Assembly (NCBI GenBank): GCA_001799285.1
Contig: MGTD01000018.1
Span: forward strand, 24,237-88,236
Direction of reading: 5' to 3'
Length of the DNA: 64,000 nucleotides
Origin: Deltaproteobacteria bacterium RIFOXYD12_FULL_56_24
Lineage (GTDB): Bacteria; Desulfobacterota; Desulfobulbia; Desulfobulbales; Desulfurivibrionaceae
Position numbers and translations under genes: made by a program. Positions 1 to 7,880 of the stretch are shown here, in pieces. The first letter of the stretch is position 1. Each line of letters begins with the position of its first letter. Below the pieces are notes generated by a model. It had not been told where the DNA came from and ran no database searches. It saw only the letters and a list, made by a program, of their open reading frames with translations.

Positions 1-99
1 TTCAGCAGTGCCGCAGATGCGCGAAAGAGGTCTGCGAAGTGTGCTGGTGCACATGAGCAGGCCGATGACAAAGCAGATGCGGTGCTGCTGAACATTTAC
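1..99 (+). repeat. PE1 palindromic element, cut by window edge
   Basis: This is the right part of a PE1 element of the long-core type. It ends with the terminal box GAACATTTAC at 90-99 and carries the inner arm GCAGATGCGGTGCTGCTGAAC. The left end and any target duplication lie outside the window. The core matches the copies at 11360 and 12189. It overlaps the end of the small minus-strand reading frame at 2-205 and supplies its last ~30 codons and its stop. Confidence 0.85.
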
Positions 100-205
100 G
101 AAATGCCCGGAAAAGATCGCTGTCCACCTGGAGGATTAAGCGTTCGCCTTCTCCGGCATTGTCGACGAATTGGTGCTGGTCGCTGACCTGACTCAAGGCC
201 GGCAT
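2..205 (-). CDS. Small protein of unknown function, C-terminus rewritten by a PE1 element
   Basis: The start codon overlaps the hisA stop (ATGCCGGCCTTGA), which suggests translational coupling in one minus-strand operon. About 37 residues (MPALSQVSDQ... to FRAFRK) look like ordinary coding sequence. The remaining ~30 residues are read from the PE1 element at 1-99, and the TGA stop lies in the element's inverted repeat. I do not recognise the family. Either the element has truncated a longer gene and replaced its tail, or the real gene ended close to the insertion. It could also be a chance frame, since only a short stretch supports it. Confidence 0.4.
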   Translation of the reverse strand: MPALSQVSDQHQFVDNAGEGERLILQVDSDLFRAFRKCSAAPHLLCHRPAHVHQHTSQTSFAHLRHC

Positions 206-969
206 CCTTCCTGTCTGTTAAAGGCCACCGCCTCCGAATAGGTGATCCCGGCGCCGCCGAAGATGTCCAGGGCGCTGCCGATGGTGGCGTCCAGACGATT
301 TTGTCCCAGTTCCTTGACCCGGTAGAGATCGGCAAGATTCTGCACTCCGCCCGCATAGGTGGTGGGGAGCGGGCTCCATCTGCCGAGCAGCGCGGTGAGC
401 TCCTCTTCTATGCCCGCACATTTGCCTTCCACATCAACGGCGTGGATCAGAAATTCGCAGCAGTGGTTGGCAAAATATTCGAGAGATTGGGCGGAAACCG
501 TCACCTGGGTGAATTTCTGCCAGCGATCGGTGACGATAAAATATTCACCCCCCCTTTTCCGACAGCTCAGGTCAAGGACCAGACGTTCCCGGCCCACACC
601 CCGGACCAGCTCTTTAAGCCGGTCTTCATGCACCACCCCGTCCTTAAACACCGCCGAGGTAACAATCACCTCGCTTGCCCCCTGATCCAGCCAATGGCCG
701 GCATTGGCCGCAGTGATGCCGCCACCCACCTGCAGGCCTTGGGGGAAGGCTTGCAGGGCTTCAGCTGCCGCAGCTTCGTTGCCCGGACCCAGCATGATCA
801 CATGGCCGCCCAAGAGGCGGTCCGCCTTGTACATCGCGGCATAATGGGCGGCCGGCTGGTCCGAGGCAAAGTTGGTGGTCAGTCCCCCCTGTTGTCCGTC
901 AGAGAGGGAGGAGCCGACAATCTGTTTTACCCGGCCCTGGTGGAGGTCGATGCACGGTCTGAATTTCAT
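193..969 (-). CDS. hisA: Phosphoribosylformimino-AICAR ribotide isomerase, eukaryotic HIS6-type
   Basis: This enzyme catalyses the fourth histidine-pathway step, the Amadori isomerisation of ProFAR to PRFAR, in the cytoplasm on a TIM barrel. The 258-residue protein starts MKFRPCIDLHQGRVKQIVG. It also carries LGPGN, QVGGGI, VLDLSCRK, LIHAVDVEG, YAGGV and SALDIFGG, which match the fungal/plant HIS6 branch from memory rather than ordinary bacterial HisA (MIIPAIDL..KCVRL). The expected acid/base Asp residues are present in CIDLH and in AVDVEG. No other his gene is visible, so it is not in a histidine operon here. A short gene overlaps its stop. The call is firm; the branch assignment rests on motif recall. 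Confidence 0.92.
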   Translation of the reverse strand: MKFRPCIDLHQGRVKQIVGSSLSDGQQGGLTTNFASDQPAAHYAAMYKADRLLGGHVIMLGPGNEAAAAEALQAFPQGLQVGGGITAANAGHWLDQGASEVIVTSAVFKDGVVHEDRLKELVRGVGRERLVLDLSCRKRGGEYFIVTDRWQKFTQVTVSAQSLEYFANHCCEFLIHAVDVEGKCAGIEEELTALLGRWSPLPTTYAGGVQNLADLYRVKELGQNRLDATIGSALDIFGGAGITYSEAVAFNRQEGCRP

Positions 970-1103
970 GGGATCTCAACTGTTGAATTTTCAGTAAGAT
1001 TAGCCCTATCTCAGGGAAAAAGTCAATAAAGATGGACTCGCCAAAAGAGGAAAGGTACAGGACGTAACCGTTCGGCCGGGCCGGGGAGTACGGGTTGCAG
1101 CAA

Positions 1104-1138
1104 TAAAAAAAGGTGGCCAGCTTGCGCCGTCCACCTTG
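1104..1138 (-). terminator. Rho-independent terminator of the P-loop ATPase gene
   Basis: Read on the minus strand, AAGGTGG and CCACCTT form a 7-bp stem around a 14-nt loop and are followed by a run of seven T. It lies about 30 bp after the stop of the gene at 1168-1881. Confidence 0.75.
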
Positions 1139-1167
1139 AATTCATCCTTGTACTGCGCAGGCAAATG

Positions 1168-1881
1168 TTACTTGCAGTCTTCCCTGATCATGAAGGTTCT
1201 GGGATCGAGCTTGAGGAGCTTGCCGCATTTGCTGACCGCCGCCGATCCCTTGAGGACCTTCAGGTCAAGACAGTCGCTTTTCGGGACAGGCTGCAGGAGG
1301 ACAACGGTATTGAACAGATCCTCCATCCCGGTGCAGGGGGCGGGTGCCGCGGCAGCACCCAGATTGTCTGTCCCCTCGTCGCACACGGCGGAAAACCAGA
1401 TCTGCAGGTCCATGGTCTTGGCCATCTCCCGCATTCCTACCAGCACGGCGCGGTCGGTTTTGCCGAAATCAAAGCCGTCAACCACCATGCATTTCGGCTT
1501 GATCACATTCTGCTGCACAAGGTCATGCAGCCGCTCTTCCAGTTTGGCCAGACTGAACGCGGACTCGTTGAAGGTGATGATCATCCGGTTGCGCATGATC
1601 GTGTCATGGATTTCCCCAGCCTTGTCAAGCTTGCAGCTTTCGGCGATATCCTTAAACATATCGTCGTACCAGAGCTTGGTTTTGTCCAGGCTCTGGCCCA
1701 CGCTGACATGAACAACCTGCTTGTCGTTTAACAGACTGTCCATGGCGATCTGGACCAGCAGTGCGGTTTTACCCACGCCGGCCCGGGCCATTACCAGCCC
1801 CATCCGGCTGGATTCCTGGGCGTCGCTTTCACCCTTCAGGTGGCGAATGGGATTTTTTTCAATCAGCTCTTGTTTCAGCAT
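1168..1881 (-). CDS. P-loop ATPase of unknown function (RecA/DnaB-like fold)
   Basis: The protein has 237 residues. It shows a Walker A motif ARAGVGKTALL near residue 32 and a hydrophobic Walker B strand CMVVDGFDFG near residue 133. Other parts (VVHVSVGQSLDKTKLWYDDM, the C-terminal KLDPRTFMI) do not point to a named enzyme. The layout resembles the RecA/DnaB/KaiC superfamily, but it is too short for RadA or DnaB and has no zinc finger or second domain. The start has an AAAGGAT ribosome site eight bases upstream. It is transcribed alone, with a terminator after it and a PE1 element before it. The function is unknown; a partner- or DNA-regulated ATPase is only a guess. Confidence 0.8.
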   Translation of the reverse strand: MLKQELIEKNPIRHLKGESDAQESSRMGLVMARAGVGKTALLVQIAMDSLLNDKQVVHVSVGQSLDKTKLWYDDMFKDIAESCKLDKAGEIHDTIMRNRMIITFNESAFSLAKLEERLHDLVQQNVIKPKCMVVDGFDFGKTDRAVLVGMREMAKTMDLQIWFSAVCDEGTDNLGAAAAPAPCTGMEDLFNTVVLLQPVPKSDCLDLKVLKGSAAVSKCGKLLKLDPRTFMIREDCK

Positions 1882-1918
1882 GGCGGTATCCTTTGTTTTG
1901 CGAGTGCATCATTAAATC

Positions 1919-2072
1919 GTAAGCGATCACAGGGCACCACATCTTGCAGCGATCGGTCCGGCTCACGTACAAAAGTACGCATCGCCGTCCCGCTTGCCGC
2001 AACCTGCGGCACCCTGTGACCGCTTATTTCGTGGTTATTTGACTTCCGGGGCACTCCCCCCGTGATCGGTTA
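1919..2072 (-). repeat. PE1 element, C-type, 8-bp target duplication
   Basis: The 154-bp unit lies between exact 8-bp direct repeats ATTAAATC (1911-1918 and 2073-2080). It starts GTAAGCGATCACAGGG on the plus strand. The core has a CGTAC-AAAA-GTACG hairpin and GGCGAT/ATCGCC arms. The 46-bp side module (GGTCAAATAACCACG-like) is on the right, so the element is co-oriented with the minus-strand genes around it. It sits between fusA and the P-loop ATPase gene. Confidence 0.92.
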
Positions 2073-2114
2073 ATTAAATCAGCTTGACACCGAAATTGGA
2101 CAAAACCCCGAAAG

Positions 2115-4193
2115 TTACTGCTTTTTACTTTTCTGGGCTTTAACAATCAACTCTTCGGCCACGCTCTTGGGCACCTGCCGGTAGGTGGCAAATTCCATGG
2201 TAAACTCGGCCTTGCCCTGGGTCAAGGAGCGAAGGTCGGTTGAATAGCCAAACATCTCGGAAAGCGGCACCTCGGCCTCGATGACCGTGTAGGCGTCTTC
2301 TTCGTTGGTGCCGATGATCATGCCCCGCCGCTGGTTCAGGCTGCCCATGATCGAGCCCTGGAACTCGGTTGGGCCCTCGACCGCGACCTTCATGATCGGC
2401 TCCATGATCACCGGCTTGGCCTTGAGGTAGGCCTCCTTGAAACCGCCCATGGCGGCAAGCTGGAAGGCGATATCCGAGGAGTCCACGGCATGGGAGGCGC
2501 CGTCGTTGATGGCGCAGCGCACCCCGGTGACATGGGCGCCGATGAGCGCGCCTTTGTCCAGGCACTTCTGGAAGCCCTTATCGCAGGAGGGAATGTACTC
2601 GCGGGGCACCGAGCCGCCGACGATCTGGTCGACGAATTCATATTCGCCCTCTTCCAGGGGCTCGACGTAACCCGCCACCCTGCCAAACTGGCCGGAGCCG
2701 CCGGTCTGCTTCTTATGAGTATAGTTGAAATCGGCCCGCTGGGTAATGGTCTCGCGGTAGGCAACCTGGGGGGCGCCCACCGTTACCTCGGCCTTGTATT
2801 CGCGCTTCATCCGCTCGACGTAGACGTCGAGATGCAGCTCGCCCATCCCGGAGATGATGGTTTCCAGGGTTTCCTGATCCACATAGGTCTTGAAGGTGGG
2901 GTCTTCCTTGGTGAAACGGTTCAGGGCCTTGGACATGTTGTCCTGGGCCTTGTTATCCACCGGAGTGATGGAGAGGGAGATAACCGGCTCCGGCACATGC
3001 ATGGAGGTCATGGAGAAGTTGTAGTCCGAGCCGCTGGTGAAGGTGTCGCCGGAGGCGCAGTCGATGCCGAACAGGGCCACGATATCGCCGGAGCCGGCTT
3101 CATCGATCTCCTCCATGTCGTCGGAATGCATCCGCACCAGGCGGCCGACCTTGGCCTTCTTGCCGGTGCGGACATTGACGATGGAATCGCCTTTTTTCAG
3201 AGTGCCCTGGTAGGTGCGCACGTAAGTAAGCTGCCCGTACCGGCCATCTTCAAGCTTGAAGGCCAGGGCCAGCAAGGGGTCGCTGGAGATATTGCTTACC
3301 TTGACCTCGGCTTCTTCGTGGTCCAGGTCCAGGGCAAAGTTTTCCACATCGGTCGGGCAGGGTAGATAGGAAACCACCGCGTCGAGCAGGAGTTGCACCC
3401 CTTTGTTCTTGTAGGCGGTGCCCATCATCACCGGGGTGAATTCAAGGTCCAGCGTGCCCTTGCGGATCGCGGCCATGATCATTTCCTCGGTGGGGGTGCC
3501 TTCGAGTACGGCCTCCATCAATTCATCGGAGAACATGGAAACCGCGTCCAGCATCTCTTCTCGCTTGAGGTCGCATTCCTCCTGGTACTGGGCGGGAATC
3601 TCCTCTTCGCGGATCTTGTCGCCGTTTTCCCCGTCAAAATAGACGGCCTTCATCCGGACCAAATCGATGAGGCCCTGCATGTCGCCCTCAAGGCCCATGG
3701 GTACCTGGATGGGCACGGCGTTGAGGCCCAGCTTTTCGCGGAGTTGCTTGATGACCTTGTCCGGATTGGCGCCGGTGCGGTCGCATTTATTGATAAAGGC
3801 TACCCGGGGAACCCGGTAACGGGTCATCTGCCGGTTGACGGTAATGGATTGAGATTGCACCCCGCCGACGGAACAGAGAATCAGCACCGCGCCGTCGAGT
3901 ACGCGCAGAGCCCGCTCAACCTCGATGGTGAAATCCACGTGGCCGGGGGTGTCGATGATGTTGATGGCATGGTCTTTCCAGTCGCAATAGGTCGCGGCGG
4001 AGCAGATAGTGATGCCGCGCTCCCGCTCCAGTTCCATGGAGTCCATTTTGGCGCCGACCCCGTCCTTGCCGCGAACTTCATGGATGGCATGAATACGCTG
4101 GGTATAAAAAAGAATGCGCTCGGTCAGGGTGGTTTTTCCCGAGTCGATATGGGCGCTGATTCCAATATTGCGGACTTTCGTAATGTCTCTCAT
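2115..4193 (-). CDS. fusA: Translation elongation factor G, spd-type
   Basis: This is the ribosomal translocase GTPase, full length at 692 residues. G1 is AHIDSGKTT near residue 15, switch I is ERERGITI, G3 is DTPGHVDF and G4 is NKCD. Domains II-V follow in the usual order. AHIDSGKT in place of AHIDAGKT, and [20 protein letters not shown] in switch I, are as I recall them from the spd/mitochondrial EFG1 branch rather than the str-operon EF-G. No rpsL, rpsG or tuf is next to it, which fits a second, separately located EF-G. A GGTGCC/GGCACC inverted repeat (4237-4254) lies in its leader. Identity is firm; the branch is judged from motifs. Confidence 0.96.
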   Translation of the reverse strand: MRDITKVRNIGISAHIDSGKTTLTERILFYTQRIHAIHEVRGKDGVGAKMDSMELERERGITICSAATYCDWKDHAINIIDTPGHVDFTIEVERALRVLDGAVLILCSVGGVQSQSITVNRQMTRYRVPRVAFINKCDRTGANPDKVIKQLREKLGLNAVPIQVPMGLEGDMQGLIDLVRMKAVYFDGENGDKIREEEIPAQYQEECDLKREEMLDAVSMFSDELMEAVLEGTPTEEMIMAAIRKGTLDLEFTPVMMGTAYKNKGVQLLLDAVVSYLPCPTDVENFALDLDHEEAEVKVSNISSDPLLALAFKLEDGRYGQLTYVRTYQGTLKKGDSIVNVRTGKKAKVGRLVRMHSDDMEEIDEAGSGDIVALFGIDCASGDTFTSGSDYNFSMTSMHVPEPVISLSITPVDNKAQDNMSKALNRFTKEDPTFKTYVDQETLETIISGMGELHLDVYVERMKREYKAEVTVGAPQVAYRETITQRADFNYTHKKQTGGSGQFGRVAGYVEPLEEGEYEFVDQIVGGSVPREYIPSCDKGFQKCLDKGALIGAHVTGVRCAINDGASHAVDSSDIAFQLAAMGGFKEAYLKAKPVIMEPIMKVAVEGPTEFQGSIMGSLNQRRGMIIGTNEEDAYTVIEAEVPLSEMFGYSTDLRSLTQGKAEFTMEFATYRQVPKSVAEELIVKAQKSKKQ

Positions 4194-4638
4194 GGTAAAT
4201 CTTCCACTCCATTCATGCAGTTGCGCGGTTATACCTGGTGCCGGTCAAGGCACCATACCTTGGAAAACCGGCATTAATAACGTCCCCTGGTCCAGGGGCC
4301 GGATGGACAGTCTTTTACAGAACCGGCACTTTTACCCTTAAGGCCTGTTGCTGTCAAGGGAAAAATTCGGCGCATTCGCACGCAGTTACTAGCGGTGATA
4401 AGGAAGAAATTCCGGGTAATGGAACGGAAGAAGAGTAAGCAGATTAAATCAGGATCAAGAGATCCGGTTTTGAGATCATAGTCGCGGGACAAACATGAAT
4501 TATTATGTGGCAAAGAGTTGCCGGTAATGATAAATATCTTTGCTGTATTGTCAGGAACACAGAGTCGACCACCCCACTGTCTTTGATATTTAACGGAAGT
4601 CAATGTTCTTTCATTAGAGTTGAGGGGCCATCTTGTTG
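4194..4638. other. Intergenic region between divergent fusA and the gsp operon
   Basis: No gene is supported here. It must hold the fusA promoter (minus) and probably the gsp promoter (plus), but I cannot fix a -35/-10 pair with confidence. A short GGTGCC...GGCACC inverted repeat at 4237-4254 lies in the fusA leader. The reading frame 4274-4603 on the minus strand has no recognisable content. Confidence 0.5.
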
Positions 4639-4647
4639 CGACTCAAC

Positions 4648-4801
4648 GTAACCGTTCACTGGGCGGTCACCAAAGTACCAAAACCGCCGGGCTGTAACCG
4701 TTCAGCAGTGCCGCAGATTTGGACAAGCGGCCCGGTGCTGCGTACCTCGTGTACGTAAGCCGGGCCGATCGTCCGAAGATGTGGTGCTGCTGAACGGTTA
4801 C
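4648..4801 (+). repeat. PE1 element, D-type, directly before gspC
   Basis: The 154-bp unit starts and ends GTAACCGTTC / GAACGGTTAC and has a third copy of the same box at 4693. It is flanked by 8-bp repeats GACTCAAC (4640-4647 and 4802-4809), and one further C matches on the left. The core carries a CGTAC-CTCGT-GTACG hairpin. It ends 13 bases before the gspC start codon, so it separates the operon from its promoter region and forms the mRNA leader or part of it. Confidence 0.92.
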
Positions 4802-4814
4802 GACTCAACTGACC

Positions 4815-5696
4815 ATGGGATTTGAGATGCTGAGTGTTTTACACAGCTTTTACAAACCTGCCTGCTTGGTCCTGCTTGCGCTTTTGGGGCTTGCCGGCGG
4901 GCATCTGCTTGATACCGTTCTGCAGATGAACCTGCGTCCGAAAATCACCGCGCAACCCACTCGCCGACAGGCCGTTGCGGTCAAGCCGCTGAAAAATATA
5001 GAAACCAGCCTTAATCTGATTCTGCAGAACAATATTTTTGATGCAACCAGTCGATCTGCCACCGCGACCATGACCCTTGCAACCAAGAAGGATGCCTTGG
5101 CCGCCGTAGCCCGTACCGAGCTCAAACTCTTAGGCACGGTCGTCGCCGCCGCACGTTCCATCGTCCTGCTCAAAGCCAACAACGAACTGAAGCTTTATCA
5201 TCTTGGCGACAAGGTCCCCGGCGACGGGACCATCGAGAAAATCCTTCGCAACCAGGTACAGATCAGGTACCCGGACCAGAGTTTGACTACTCTGGTTTTG
5301 CAGGAGAAAGGGCCCCTCTCTCCTTCCGCCAAGCCTTCTGCTGATGGCGCCACTGGGGATATCAGGGAAGTCGGCAAAAACCGCTGGTTGGTCTCCCGGA
5401 GCATGGGGGAATCGGTGCGGAAGAATTTTGCCGCGCAAATGCGCCTTGTTCAGATGCAGCCGCGCATGGTGGCGGGCAAGACAAACGGTTTTCTGGTCCA
5501 GCAAATCAATCCCCAGTCGGTGCTGGGCAAACTGGGTTTGCAGCCAGGTGATGTGATCATCGATGTCAACAACACCAGACTGGACAGCCCGGAAAAGGGG
5601 TTGCAGATAATCCAGCAGTTGCGCGAAGCGCGTCAGATAACCATTGCCGTCGAACGCAATAATCAACCTATGAGTTTTTCATATGAAATCCAATAG
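4815..5696 (+). CDS. gspC: Type II secretion system protein C with PDZ domain
   Basis: This inner-membrane protein links the T2SS platform to the secretin. The 293 residues contain a short N-terminal tail, one membrane segment (about residues 12-30), and the periplasmic homology region with ILQNNIFDAT, GTVVAAARSIVLL and LGDKVPGDGTIEKILRNQV. The C-terminal PDZ domain (FLVQQINPQSVLGKLGLQPGDVI) begins near residue 215. It is the first gene of the gsp operon, 12 bp before gspD. The start is uncertain: ATG 4815 has a weak ribosome site, and ATG 4827 (MLSVLHS) is a possible alternative. A PE1 element ends 13 bp upstream and may have replaced the native leader. Confidence 0.93.
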   Translation: MGFEMLSVLHSFYKPACLVLLALLGLAGGHLLDTVLQMNLRPKITAQPTRRQAVAVKPLKNIETSLNLILQNNIFDATSRSATATMTLATKKDALAAVARTELKLLGTVVAAARSIVLLKANNELKLYHLGDKVPGDGTIEKILRNQVQIRYPDQSLTTLVLQEKGPLSPSAKPSADGATGDIREVGKNRWLVSRSMGESVRKNFAAQMRLVQMQPRMVAGKTNGFLVQQINPQSVLGKLGLQPGDVIIDVNNTRLDSPEKGLQIIQQLREARQITIAVERNNQPMSFSYEIQ

Positions 5697-5708
5697 GAGT
5701 TTTCTCCG

Positions 5709-7880
5709 ATGAACACGTCGATTCTTTCCCGTATGCTGGTATGGATAACGTTTCTGTCCTTATGTTTTGTTCCCGTCCACGCCCTTGCGCAGAGCCAAAC
5801 AAAACCGGCCGCGGCCGGGCGGGTCACTCTTGATTTTAAGAATGTCGAGTTGACAGACCTGATTCAGACCATCAGCGAATTGACTGGAAAAAACTTTCTC
5901 TACGATGAGACTGTGCAGGGGAAAGCCACTATCATCTCGCCGGATAGCATGACCCTGGATGCAGCGTACCAGTTGTTTCTTACGGTCCTAAACGTTAAAG
6001 GGTTTACCGTTGTTCCCTCGGGCAATACCAACAAGATCGTCCCCCTGAAGAACGCCAAGGAATCCAGCCTGCCGACTGTTGTCAACGGCGGGAGCAAGGT
6101 GACCGAGCAGGTCATCACCAGGGTCTTTCGCCTGAAATACCTCGACGCGGCAGTTGTTGCCCCCACCGTCCTTTTCCCACTGATGCCGCCCACGGCCAAT
6201 GTTTCCGCCTATGCGCCCGGCAACAGCCTGATTATTACGGATACAGGGGCCAACATCGAACGCCTCGCCAAGATTATTTACGAGCTTGATCAGCCGGAAG
6301 GTGTAAGCGACATCGAGGTTGTTGCCCTGGAGAATTCCAAGGCCGACGATATTGCCAAGGCCCTAACGGCGGTCATGAGCCAGCCAGATGTCAAGCGGCG
6401 GGTCGGAACCTCAGCTGCAACTGAGGCCCCCCTTAAGATTATCCCGTATGCCGCGGGGCGTTGCCTGATCGTCATGGCCAGTAAGGAGGACATGGCGATC
6501 ATCAAAACCCTGATTGCCCGGATGGACAAAGAAATCGACGGGACCCGCGCCAACATCCATCTCTGTTACCTGGAAAATGCCGATGCGGTTACCCTGGCGG
6601 TGACCCTTAATGAAATTCTTACCGGGGTCAAAACCGGCGCAGGGGGTGTTAAAAGGGATGGCCAGCCCGTCGGGACATCGGCCACCGGCTTATCGGCCAC
6701 CGGCTTGCCGGGCACCGGGCCGTTGTCCACTGGCCCGTTGACCATTACCGCCGACAAGCCAACAAATTCGCTGATCATCAATGCCAGCCTGGATGATTAC
6801 AAAACGATCAAGGAAGTCATCGATAAGCTCGACATCAAGCGCAAACAGGTCTATGTCGAGGCCTTGATCCTCGAACTCTCCATGGATGCTACCCAGCGGC
6901 TCGGAGCCTCATTACAGGGCGCTGCGAGCATTAATGGTAATAGTGTCGTTTTAGGGAGCAGTAACCAAAATACCGGTCCGGTCGGTCTTGGTGCGGCTCT
7001 TACAACCAGCAGTGGCGGGGTGCCCGACCTTTTGACCCAGGCCATCGAAGGGCTGCTGGTCGGGGGGTTTGCCAAACCGATTACCGTTACCGGTCCGTCC
7101 GGCACCCCGATTTCCGTTCCGGCCCTTTCGGTGTTGATTGACTTGTCGAAAACCGATACGGATGTCAATGTGCTTTCGGCGCCGCGTCTGCTCACCTCCG
7201 ATAATGAAGAAGCTGAAATTATTGTTGGTTCCAACGTGCCGATCATCACCGGGCGGCTGACCGGAGTGAACAGTGCCAGCTCCAGCAGTACCAATCTGAC
7301 CCAGAGCGTTGCCGTGGAACGTCAGGATGTTGCCTTGAAATTGCGCTTCACGCCGCAGATCACCGAGGGCGACCTTGTTCGCCTTAATGTTTATCAGGAA
7401 ATCACGAATATCGCCCCGTCCAGTTCCACGGTTGGCGACCCCAATCAGGTCGGGCCTACCTTTACCAAGCGCGTACTGCGCAACACTGTTCTGGTGGAAA
7501 ACCATAAGACCGTGGTTCTTGGCGGCTTGATCGATACCAATGTCACCGACTCGGTTACCAAGGTCCCGATTTTGGGAGATATCCCTGGTGTTGGCTGGTT
7601 GTTCAAGCGTACTTCTACCAAGAAGCAAAAGACCAACCTGCTGGTCTTTATCAATCCGACGATTATCAAGAACTCTAATGATCTCGATACGGTTACCAGC
7701 CGTAACCAGAAGGCGGCCAGTGGTTTCCTGACCGACAAGGTTCGCAATGCCCTGCCGGAGAATTTTTTTGGTGACTCCGCCGGCCAGAATGGGATCCTGA
7801 CGGATACCTCGATCGTCAGCCCGCCGCAAAGCGGGATTCCTGGTCAAACCCCCCCGGCGGCAGGCCAGCAGGGCAACTAA
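5709..7880 (+). CDS. gspD: Type II secretion system secretin D
   Basis: This protein forms the outer-membrane multimeric channel of the T2SS. The 723 residues have a signal peptide ending near HALA-QS (residue 28), then N0 (VTLDFKNVELTDLIQTISEL), N1-N3 repeats and the secretin core. The core has VGSNVPIITGR and the family signature VVLGGLIDTN...VPILGDIPGVGWLF near the end. A TAGGAG ribosome site precedes the ATG. In the N3 region (about residues 322-346, 6670-6745) lies a short degenerate tandem repeat of ATGL/GTGPLSTGPL, a flexible loop insert. The C-terminal ~75 residues after KTNLLVFINPTII are Pro/Gly/Gln-rich, where a pilotin-binding S-domain would be; no pilotin gene is visible. Confidence 0.97.
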   Translation: MNTSILSRMLVWITFLSLCFVPVHALAQSQTKPAAAGRVTLDFKNVELTDLIQTISELTGKNFLYDETVQGKATIISPDSMTLDAAYQLFLTVLNVKGFTVVPSGNTNKIVPLKNAKESSLPTVVNGGSKVTEQVITRVFRLKYLDAAVVAPTVLFPLMPPTANVSAYAPGNSLIITDTGANIERLAKIIYELDQPEGVSDIEVVALENSKADDIAKALTAVMSQPDVKRRVGTSAATEAPLKIIPYAAGRCLIVMASKEDMAIIKTLIARMDKEIDGTRANIHLCYLENADAVTLAVTLNEILTGVKTGAGGVKRDGQPVGTSATGLSATGLPGTGPLSTGPLTITADKPTNSLIINASLDDYKTIKEVIDKLDIKRKQVYVEALILELSMDATQRLGASLQGAASINGNSVVLGSSNQNTGPVGLGAALTTSSGGVPDLLTQAIEGLLVGGFAKPITVTGPSGTPISVPALSVLIDLSKTDTDVNVLSAPRLLTSDNEEAEIIVGSNVPIITGRLTGVNSASSSSTNLTQSVAVERQDVALKLRFTPQITEGDLVRLNVYQEITNIAPSSSTVGDPNQVGPTFTKRVLRNTVLVENHKTVVLGGLIDTNVTDSVTKVPILGDIPGVGWLFKRTSTKKQKTNLLVFINPTIIKNSNDLDTVTSRNQKAASGFLTDKVRNALPENFFGDSAGQNGILTDTSIVSPPQSGIPGQTPPAAGQQGN

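Noticed and set aside
1063..1090. GTAACCGTTC at 1063 as another PE1 copy
   Set aside because: Only the 10-bp box matches; the following sequence is unlike any PE1 arm and no partner end is nearby.
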